From Paludibacteraceae bacterium (GTDB taxonomy: Bacteria > Bacteroidota > Bacteroidia > Bacteroidales > Paludibacteraceae): 64,000 bases of DNA. The stretch's first letter is position 1; each line of letters starts with the position of its first letter. The position numbers were made by a program, and so were the translations under genes. This document shows, one piece after another, positions 25,973-32,411 of the stretch. The notes under the pieces are model-generated. The model did not search any database. It was not told where the DNA came from and saw only the letters and a list, made by a program, of their open reading frames with translations. The DNA lies in assembly GCA_017630395.1 (NCBI GenBank), contig JAGBVI010000051.1:1-64000 (forward strand), in the 5' to 3' direction.

Positions 25973-26144
25973 CTCTTAAAATTTTATCAAAGGCCCCTAA
26001 ATCAAAAAAAAACTTTATGCTGCCAGAGCCATTTAAACAACATGAAATTTATTAATATTATACTATTCCTATATAAAGTTTAATCTGAAACAATTATAAA
26101 AAATAAAATACCACTTCTTTATAAATTGTCTTAAAAAAACCGCG

Positions 26145-26152
26145 CAAAGTTA
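26145..26152 (-). promoter_or_regulatory. candidate promoter for the 25376 gene
   Basis: Minus-strand TAACTTTG fits the -7 element; about 170 bp 5' of the start codon at 25972. No clear -33 element. Confidence 0.35.
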
Positions 26153-26193
26153 AATATAAACTGAATATGTTGTCTATTATATTTACAAATATT

Positions 26194-26721
26194 TTACTTT
26201 TCCAAAATTTTTGCCGGCACTCCCACAATAGTTACATCAGAAGGAAAAGATTTATTTACAACAGCATTAGCACCTATAGAAACATTATCTCCAATTTGAA
26301 TATCACCATACAATTTGGCTCCGGGACCGATATAAACATTATCTCCCAACGTTGGAGCTCCATCTTTATCCCCAATGCTCGTTGATGGATGAATTCTACA
26401 ATTAGCCCCTACTTTGGCAAAACGAGATACCACAATTGTTCCATAGTGCACAATACATAAACCCGGTCCGAATACATTCTTAGGGATAGTAAATCCTAAA
26501 CGAGTAGCCAAACGATGATTCAGTACCTCTAAACAAAAAAGCTGAATTCTTCTAAAAAAATTATTTCTACAACAATTATGTAGATACTCAATCTTACGCA
26601 ATCGCATTTGAAATCGAAGTGCATCCATCCACCAATAATTATAGATTGACAGTTTAGAAAGTTTATGGGCCTTCAAATCTTGCTCTACATAATACTTATA
26701 GGATTCTTTATCTAATATCAT
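26194..26721 (-). CDS. serine acetyltransferase-like hexapeptide-repeat transferase
   Basis: A left-handed beta-helix acetyltransferase of 175 residues. The first 75 residues are helical. Hexapeptide repeats run from about 85 to 170 (IVVSRFAKVGANCRIHPSTS, IGDKDGAPTLGDNVYIGPGA, IQIGDNVSIGANAVVNKSFP), ending VGVPAKILEK. This is the CysE/capsular-polysaccharide acetyltransferase branch. It lacks the full CysE N-terminal domain, and no sulfur or capsule gene is adjacent, so the acceptor (serine or a sugar) is open. Confidence 0.8.
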   Translation of the reverse strand: MILDKESYKYYVEQDLKAHKLSKLSIYNYWWMDALRFQMRLRKIEYLHNCCRNNFFRRIQLFCLEVLNHRLATRLGFTIPKNVFGPGLCIVHYGTIVVSRFAKVGANCRIHPSTSIGDKDGAPTLGDNVYIGPGAKLYGDIQIGDNVSIGANAVVNKSFPSDVTIVGVPAKILEK

Positions 26722-26735
26722 TTTTTACTTTTTTG

Positions 26736-26743
26736 CAAATGTA
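26736..26743 (-). promoter_or_regulatory. promoter box of the acetyltransferase gene
   Basis: Minus-strand TACATTTG, a match to TAnnTTTG, 15 bp 5' of the ATG at 26721. Confidence 0.5.
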
Positions 26744-26767
26744 AACAGAAAAGAAAAATAAAAAAAT

Positions 26768-26798
26768 TTTGATTTTTGAAAAAAAATACGTTCCTTTG
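26768..26798 (+). promoter_or_regulatory. promoter of the candidate small RNA
   Basis: TTTG (26768-26771), a 19-nt spacer and TTCCTTTG (26791-26798), one mismatch from TAnnTTTG. The next base is the start of a self-complementary RNA-like segment. Confidence 0.45.
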
Positions 26799-26800
26799 CG

Positions 26801-26975
26801 CCTAGAATGTTCCCTGAGAGAGTAAATATGGATAGTATAAGTTTCCAAATCTTTTTATTTTCTCAAATTTTAGGTTATGTATTCCTTGAAAAAAAGGAGA
26901 GTATTTTGTTTTTATATAACAAACTAATCATAATTGGCAAAACATTCTATGGTTTGAACGATTGACCGTTCTTTT
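26801..26975 (+). ncRNA. candidate small RNA, 6S-like
   Basis: About 175 nt with no coding potential. The 5' end CCTAGAATGTT (26801-26811) pairs with AACATTCTATGG (26941-26952) to close a long rod. Inside it lie an unpaired region of some 15-20 nt on each side and an apical hairpin TCCTT..AAGGA (about 26884-26898). A terminator-like hairpin GAACG..CGTTC (26956-26971) with TTTT follows. A near-consensus promoter ends 3 nt upstream. Size, closed ends and central bubble fit 6S RNA, but the identity is inferred from shape alone. Confidence 0.4.
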
Positions 26976-27108
26976 AAGGAGATGTACGTTCTATTCGTCA
27001 ACCAAAGAGGATAGCATAAAAAACTAACCTCACATTTAAAATGACTGTAATAATGGTTTTAACATAAGCGACCTACCAAAAAAATCTACCTAAATCTACC
27101 AAAAAATG

Positions 27109-27151
27109 AAGTGCCAAGAGTTAGAATATTAACATTGGCACTTTGTTTTTT
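27109..27151 (+). terminator. rho-independent terminator upstream of ychF
   Basis: Arms AAGTGCCAA (27109-27117) and TTGGCACTT (27135-27143) are a perfect 9-bp stem, followed by TGTTTTTTT. No rightward gene precedes it, which supports a non-coding transcript in the 26722-27253 gap. Confidence 0.65.
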
Positions 27152-27171
27152 TATCTTTCATTATAAAATTG

Positions 27172-27179
27172 TATCTTTG
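27172..27179 (+). promoter_or_regulatory. ychF promoter box
   Basis: TATCTTTG, a match to TAnnTTTG, 74 bp 5' of the ychF ATG; the -33 element is only a T-run. Confidence 0.45.
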
Positions 27180-27253
27180 CACCGGTTATTAAAAATTGAG
27201 TTGTATCACCATAGTGGTTTAGATGACTCTAAAGATTTATAAAAGAGAATAAA

Positions 27254-28360
27254 ATGGCTTTACAATGTGGAATAGTAGGATTGCCCAATGTAGGTAAATC
27301 TACACTTTTTAATTGTCTATCAAACGCAAAAGCACAAGCTGCAAATTTTCCATTTTGCACAATAGAACCCAATGTAGGAGTTATCACTGTGCCAGATGAT
27401 AGATTAGTAAAATTAGAAGAGTTGGTACATCCTCAACGTGTACAACCAACAACAGTGGAAATTGTAGATATTGCCGGCTTGGTAAAAGGTGCTAGCAAAG
27501 GTGAAGGGTTAGGTAACAAATTTTTGGCAAATATTAGAGAAACCGATGCTATATTGCACGTTTTGAGGTGCTTCGACAATGAAAACGTAACCCACGTTGA
27601 TGGTAGCGTAAACCCTGTTCGCGACAAAGAAATCATAGATACTGAACTACAATTAAAAGATCTTGAAACTGTTGAAAGCAGAATACAAAAAATACAAAAA
27701 CAGGCGCAAACAGGAGGAGATAAAAACGCAAAAGCAGTTCATGAAGTGTTGATAAAATATCGCGATGCTCTAATGGCAGGAAAATCTGCCCGCGTGGTTG
27801 AGTTGACAAAAGAGGAAAAGGCCCTCGTTAAAGATGTCTATTTATTAACAACAAAACCCGTTTTGTATGTCTGCAATGTTGATGAAAAAAGTGCCGTAAA
27901 TGGTAATAAATATACAGAGGCTGTAGCAGAAGCCATCAAAGAAGAAAATGCTGAAATGCTTATTGTTGCTGCAGCTACAGAGGCTGATATTACAGAATTA
28001 GAGACATTTGAAGAGAGACAAATGTTTCTTGAAGAGGTAGGACTTACCGAATCAGGAGTGGTAAGACTTATCAAAGCTGCGTACAAATTGTTGGATTTAC
28101 AAACCTACTTCACTGCCGGAGTACAAGAAGTTAGAGCTTGGACCTTTATAAGAGGTATGAAAGCTCCTCAATGTGCCGGTATCATTCACTCAGACTTTGA
28201 AAAGGGCTTTATCCGTGCCGAAGTAATCAAGTATGAAGACTTTATTGAACTGGGTTCTGAAGCAGCTTGCAGAGAAGCAGGAAAAATTGCCATAGAAGGT
28301 AAGGATTATGTTGCGCAAGATGGTGATTTAATGCACTTTAGATTTAATGTGTCAAAGTAA
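27254..28360 (+). CDS. ychF: ribosome-associated ATPase/GTPase YchF
   Basis: A conserved Obg-family P-loop protein that prefers ATP and binds ribosomes, with a role in translation and oxidative-stress response. The 368 residues hold the Walker A GLPNVGKSTLFN (about 8-19), DIAGLVKGASKGEGLGN (about 71-87, switch II), a helical insert and a C-terminal TGS domain (AWTFIRGMKAPQCAG..GDLMHFRFNV). Everything is standard length and intact. It stands alone, with a terminator after it. Confidence 0.96.
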   Translation: MALQCGIVGLPNVGKSTLFNCLSNAKAQAANFPFCTIEPNVGVITVPDDRLVKLEELVHPQRVQPTTVEIVDIAGLVKGASKGEGLGNKFLANIRETDAILHVLRCFDNENVTHVDGSVNPVRDKEIIDTELQLKDLETVESRIQKIQKQAQTGGDKNAKAVHEVLIKYRDALMAGKSARVVELTKEEKALVKDVYLLTTKPVLYVCNVDEKSAVNGNKYTEAVAEAIKEENAEMLIVAAATEADITELETFEERQMFLEEVGLTESGVVRLIKAAYKLLDLQTYFTAGVQEVRAWTFIRGMKAPQCAGIIHSDFEKGFIRAEVIKYEDFIELGSEAACREAGKIAIEGKDYVAQDGDLMHFRFNVSK

Positions 28361-28394
28361 ATTTTTCATAATCATATTATTTTAAAATTGAATG

Positions 28395-28433
28395 TGTGTT
28401 ATCGGCTGTGAAGTTGGTAACACATTTTTTTTT
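28395..28433 (+). terminator. ychF terminator
   Basis: Arms TGTGTTA (28395-28401) and TAACACA (28418-28424) with a 16-nt loop, then nine T. Confidence 0.75.
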
Positions 28434-28943
28434 CTGAAAATCGGTTAAAATCTCGATAAATAGTAACAATACTAATTATAATTCTTAAAGTGAACTCTAT
28501 AATTTTACCTTAAAAAACTGTTAATGAATGAACAAATTTTGTGAAGAACATTGTTAATAAATTATTAATTAATTTAGAATAAAATCCTTACTTAATATTT
28601 TGTAAAAAATAAAATTTAGATATACAATCATCTATTTCAAATTAACAAATTATTTATCCTTTTTTTTTAGAAAAGTATTAACCGTTTTTTTACCATGTCT
28701 AATTCTAAAAATTTCAATTTTATTTGTAAATTTGCCTATGTGTTGAATTTGTTAATAAAGTGGTTAAATATTTATATTTCAACTATTTAATTTTAACAAT
28801 TTAAGGTTTACATTGTAAATCAATTCTTAATAACAATATATGCAAGAATTATTTAATAAATGTTTCAACCTTTTCAACAGCCTTTATTATATTTATTAAT
28901 TATTTTTTTAATATATATATATTTTTAAAATTTAAATAATAAA
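28434..28943. other. AT-rich gap, candidate replication origin (oriC)
   Basis: This 510-bp stretch has no gene. It is extremely AT-rich, with a run of alternating AT and T-tracts at 28885-28940 that could unwind easily. It contains two identical 9-mers TGTTAATAA (28552-28560, 28750-28758) and a near copy TGTTAATGA (28519-28527), each two or three bases from the DnaA box TGTGGATAA. By eye, plus-strand genes left of it are A-rich, while everything to the right up to 42 kb is T-rich on the plus strand whichever strand codes. No canonical DnaA box is present. Confidence 0.4.
28487..28511. repeat. short quasi-palindromic repeat, copy 4
   Basis: AAAGTGAACTCTATAATTTT followed by ACCTT. A degenerate family member, 3' of ychF. 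Confidence 0.4.
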
Positions 28944-29891
28944 ATGAAAGAGAGTGTTGAATTAAAAAATAAAATTTTAGAACTTAAGAAAGAAAGAAAC
29001 GCTGTTATAATGGCTCACTACTATACTATTGGAGAGATTCAAGATATTGCTGATTTTGTTGGTGACAGCCTTTATTTAGCTCAAAAAACTGCTACTACTG
29101 ATGCTGACGTAATTGTTATATGTGGTGTTCATTTTATGGGAGAAACAGCTAAAATTCTTTCGCCAGATAAGGTTGTTTTGGTACCTGATGCTTCTGCGGG
29201 ATGTTCTTTAGCTGATAGTTGTGATGCTACTGAGTTTAAAACTTTTATTGATGAACACCCCGGTTATAAAGTTCTTTCTTATGTCAACACTACTGCTGCC
29301 GTGAAAGCTTTAACTGATGTTGTTGTTACCTCTTCTAATGCTATTCAAATTGTTGAAAGTTTTCCTAAAGATGAGAAAATCATTTTTGGTCCTGATAGAA
29401 ATTTAGGTAATTATATCAATTCTGTTACCGGTAGAAATATGCTTTTGTGGAATGGGTATTGTCATGTTCATGAGCAATTTTCTATTCGTAAATTACTCGC
29501 TCTAAAAGAGATTTACCCTAATGCAAAACTTTTGGTTCATCCAGAATGTAAAGATTCAATTGTTAAGTTGGCAGATTGTGTAGGATCTACTGCTGCATTG
29601 TTAAAATTTGCTGTTAATTCTGATGTCAACGAGTTTTTAGTTGCAACCGAAGCTGGTATTTTACATGAGATGAAAAAGCAAGCTCCTGATAAACTATTTA
29701 TTCCTGTACCGCCTGAAGATAGCAGCTGTTCTTGCAATGATTGTTCTTATATGAAATTGAATACGCTTGAAAAACTATATGCTTGTTTAAAGAGTAATCA
29801 ACCTGAAATTAAGGTAGATTCCGCTATTTTAGATCGTTCCAGACTACCTATTGTGAAGATGCTTGAAATTAGTGAAAAGTTAGGTTTATAG
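28944..29891 (+). CDS. nadA: quinolinate synthase A
   Basis: An iron-sulfur enzyme that condenses iminoaspartate with dihydroxyacetone phosphate in NAD synthesis. The 315 residues show AHYYTIGEIQDIADFVGDSL (about 24-43), GVHFMGETAKIL (about 73-84), DASAGCSLADSC (about 95-106, cluster cysteine), HPECKDSIVKLADCVGST (about 199-216) and the C-terminal CSCNDCSYMKLNT. First of three rightward genes (nadA-mazG-deoC). No nadB or nadC nearby. Codon use is strikingly T-rich compared with genes to the left. Confidence 0.95.
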   Translation: MKESVELKNKILELKKERNAVIMAHYYTIGEIQDIADFVGDSLYLAQKTATTDADVIVICGVHFMGETAKILSPDKVVLVPDASAGCSLADSCDATEFKTFIDEHPGYKVLSYVNTTAAVKALTDVVVTSSNAIQIVESFPKDEKIIFGPDRNLGNYINSVTGRNMLLWNGYCHVHEQFSIRKLLALKEIYPNAKLLVHPECKDSIVKLADCVGSTAALLKFAVNSDVNEFLVATEAGILHEMKKQAPDKLFIPVPPEDSSCSCNDCSYMKLNTLEKLYACLKSNQPEIKVDSAILDRSRLPIVKMLEISEKLGL

Positions 29892-29909
29892 CTCTTTATA
29901 CTTATTTTT

Positions 29910-30239
29910 ATGTCTTCATTAAAAGATATACAATCTATTGTCGATTCTTGGATTAAGCAATATGGAGTTCGTTATTTTAGCGAGCTTACTAATACTGCTA
30001 TTCTAATGGAGGAGGTTGGTGAGTTGGCTCGGGTAATGGCTAGAAAATATGGTGATCAATCTTCTAAAGAGTCTGATTTACGTTACTCTCTGGAGGATGA
30101 GATGGCCGATGTTCTTTGGGTTTTGGTTTGTCTTGCCAATCAGACCGGTGTTGACTTGGATAAAGCATTTCAAGCTAATTTAAATAAAAAAACTAAAAGG
30201 GATGCATTGCGTCACATTAATAATGATAAATTAAAATAA
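29910..30239 (+). CDS. MazG-like nucleotide pyrophosphohydrolase
   Basis: A short all-alpha NTP-PPase of 109 residues. It has TNTAILMEEVGELARVMARK (about 26-45, the EExxE metal-binding helix) and SLEDEMADVLWVLVCLANQ (about 61-79, the ExxD helix), as in MazG and RS21-C6 proteins. It likely hydrolyses non-canonical or excess dNTPs. It lies 18 bp after nadA and 3 bp before deoC, in one operon. Confidence 0.88.
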   Translation: MSSLKDIQSIVDSWIKQYGVRYFSELTNTAILMEEVGELARVMARKYGDQSSKESDLRYSLEDEMADVLWVLVCLANQTGVDLDKAFQANLNKKTKRDALRHINNDKLK

Positions 30240-30242
30240 ATT

Positions 30243-31121
30243 ATGGATCGTTTTGAAGAGTTATTTTCTAAATATGATTTTTCTAATTTAGATTTTGAGT
30301 CAGTTTCTACTAAAGCTCATCAATTGGTAAAAGATGGATTTGAGCGTAATAATGATAAGGCTATATATAGTAAATTATTAAGTTTCATCGATATTACTTC
30401 TTTAAATTTTGGTGATTCGTATGACTCAATTATCTCTTTTGTCAATAAAATCAATGCTTTTGATGATCATTTTGAGATCCTTCCCCATCCTGCAGCTATC
30501 TGTGTTTTTCCTGCTTTTGTTCCTATTGTAAAGGATAATTTACAAGAAAATTTAGATATTGCTTCTGTTATTGGTTTTCCATATCCTCATACTTTTACTG
30601 AAGTAAAAATTGCCGAAGCTGCTATGTCTGTGATGGAAGGTGCTTCAGAAATTGATTATGTACTGCCTTCTGCTTCTTTTTTAGTAGGTAATTATGATGA
30701 TGTCTATATGGAGCTTACTGAAGTAAAATCAGCTTGTCAGAATGCAAAATTGAAGGTTATTTTAGAGACAGGTTTATTAAATTCTCCTGAGATGATTAAG
30801 AAAGCTTCTATTCTTTCTATGGCTGCCGGTGCTGATTTTATTAAAACATCAACAGGAAAGTATAGTATTAACGCTACGTTAGAGGCCGTTTACGTTATGG
30901 CTACTGCAATAAAAGAGTTTAACCAATTAAATTCATCTAAAGTTGGTCTAAAGGTCGCTGGAGGAGTTTCTACGACTTCTGATGCAGTTTCCTATTATTC
31001 ATTGGTTAGTGCTGTTTTAGGTGAAGAATGGTTGACTCCTGATTATTTTAGAATAGGTGCTAGTAAGCTCGTTAATCATCTTCTTTCATCTATATCAGGT
31101 AAGGATATTGCTTATTTTTGA
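30243..31121 (+). CDS. deoC: deoxyribose-phosphate aldolase
   Basis: Cleaves 2-deoxyribose 5-phosphate to acetaldehyde and glyceraldehyde 3-phosphate in nucleoside breakdown. The 292 residues form a TIM barrel with VIGFPYPHTFTEVKIAEA (about 109-126), EIDYVLPSASFLVG, LKVILETGLL and the Schiff-base lysine in GADFIKTSTGKYS (about 197-209). It is a long form, as in other Bacteroidales. Followed by a strong terminator. Confidence 0.94.
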   Translation: MDRFEELFSKYDFSNLDFESVSTKAHQLVKDGFERNNDKAIYSKLLSFIDITSLNFGDSYDSIISFVNKINAFDDHFEILPHPAAICVFPAFVPIVKDNLQENLDIASVIGFPYPHTFTEVKIAEAAMSVMEGASEIDYVLPSASFLVGNYDDVYMELTEVKSACQNAKLKVILETGLLNSPEMIKKASILSMAAGADFIKTSTGKYSINATLEAVYVMATAIKEFNQLNSSKVGLKVAGGVSTTSDAVSYYSLVSAVLGEEWLTPDYFRIGASKLVNHLLSSISGKDIAYF

Positions 31122-31147
31122 TTTTATAGATTCTTGAAAATTATAAC

Positions 31148-31186
31148 TCCGCTGAATATTATTCATTTTTTCAGCGGATTTTTTTT
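31148..31186. terminator. bidirectional terminator between deoC and the prenyl synthase gene
   Basis: Arms TCCGCTGA (31148-31155) and TCAGCGGA (31171-31178), then eight T on the plus strand. The minus-strand gene ends inside the T-run, and the minus strand after the stem reads GTTATAATTTTC. Confidence 0.8.
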
Positions 31187-32162
31187 ATTTATTTCTTGTT
31201 ATTGTATGATTTATAATCTTTTCTAAAGTTTCTCTAATTTCCTGATTTTTAATATCTTTTATTGTATTATATGCTTCCTTTTTAAGTTCTTCCATCTTAT
31301 TTTCAGCATATTTGATACCCCCTTTTTCAATTGCAAATTGAATTAGTTTTTTTATGTTTTCTGGTGTAAATTCTTTGTTGTTAATTACTTTAATTTTATC
31401 TTCTTTTTCTTCCTTTGAACAACTATTTAGAGCATATATCAAAGGTAAAGTAATTTTACCTTCACTGATGTCATTTCCTGTTGGTTTACCAATCTCCTTT
31501 TCATCTCCTATGTAGTCAAATATATCATCCCTTATTTGGAAACATATTCCATATATTTCTCCAAATCTTTTTATTTTTTCAATATCTTCTTCGTTTGCGT
31601 TAACAGATTTTGCACCGGCGTATGTACAAGTCGCAAATAAGCAAGCTGTTTTCTTTTTGATAACCTCAAAATATTTTTCTTCGCTAATCTTTCCGCTATT
31701 TGCATTTTCTGCTTGCATTAATTCTCCCTCTGAAACTTCTTTTCCTAATCTTGTTATCTGACTTAGTATGTCAAAACTCTTTGTTTCAGCTATTTTTAGT
31801 ATAGATTGAGACAGTAGATAATCTCCTGCGAGTATTGATATTTTGTTGTTCCATACTGCATTTACAGACTTTTGCCCTCTTCTTTCCAATGTTTCGTCTA
31901 CCACATCATCATGAATTAAGCTTGCTGTATGCAACATTTCTAAACTTATAGCAGATTTAATTGTTGTTTCGTTTATTTCTCCGTATGCTTTTGCTGCAAG
32001 GAGCGTTAGAATAGGTCTAATTCCCTTTCCTCTTTTATTTAGAATGTATTGATTAATGTTGTTCAAGAGTTCACTACTCGCTTTAAAAGATTCTTTAAAC
32101 TCACTTTCAAAGCAATTTATTTCTTTTTCTATCGTTTTTTTTATTTCTTCTAACTTTACCAT
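31185..32162 (-). CDS. polyprenyl diphosphate synthase
   Basis: A trans-isoprenyl diphosphate synthase that elongates allylic diphosphates, probably to the octaprenyl chain of menaquinone. I start at 32162 (MVKLEEIKKTIEKE, 325 residues). The open frame extends 28 codons further, but a promoter box (32182-32189) lies inside that extension. Motifs: GKGIRPILTLLAAKA, the first aspartate-rich motif LIHDDVVDE (about 83-91) and the second FQIRDDIFDYIGDE (about 204-217). The gene faces polA divergently. Confidence 0.92.
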   Translation of the reverse strand: MVKLEEIKKTIEKEINCFESEFKESFKASSELLNNINQYILNKRGKGIRPILTLLAAKAYGEINETTIKSAISLEMLHTASLIHDDVVDETLERRGQKSVNAVWNNKISILAGDYLLSQSILKIAETKSFDILSQITRLGKEVSEGELMQAENANSGKISEEKYFEVIKKKTACLFATCTYAGAKSVNANEEDIEKIKRFGEIYGICFQIRDDIFDYIGDEKEIGKPTGNDISEGKITLPLIYALNSCSKEEKEDKIKVINNKEFTPENIKKLIQFAIEKGGIKYAENKMEELKKEAYNTIKDIKNQEIRETLEKIINHTITRNK

Positions 32163-32181
32163 TATCGAACTCTTTACTTTG

Positions 32182-32189
32182 CAAAAGTA
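32182..32189 (-). promoter_or_regulatory. promoter box of the prenyl synthase gene
   Basis: Minus-strand TACTTTTG, 20 bp 5' of the ATG at 32162. It decides the start of that gene. Confidence 0.55.
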
Positions 32190-32387
32190 GTAATATTTTT
32201 CGATGTTTTTAATTAAACTTTCTCTTTTCGTATATATTGTTTCCATAATTTTATTCTTTTTTCTTTTTTATAACATTGTTATTCCTTTTTTTCTTTATTA
32301 TTTATCTTTTTTTCATTTTTTTTATCTTTATTTTTTCTTTATTTTCAATTTTTCTTTTTTTCATTTTTTTTCTTATTTCTTGAATCT

Positions 32388-32395
32388 TATCTTTG
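32388..32395 (+). promoter_or_regulatory. polA promoter box
   Basis: TATCTTTG, a match to TAnnTTTG, 17 bp before the polA ATG. The region 32247-32380 is almost entirely T with scattered C and A and has no gene. Confidence 0.5.
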
Positions 32396-32411
32396 TTAAA
32401 AATTTGTATGA

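Noticed and set aside
28519-28758. TGTTAATAA copies as proven DnaA boxes
   Set aside because: They are two bases off TGTGGATAA and such AT-only 9-mers arise by chance in a gap this AT-rich; kept only as supporting colour.
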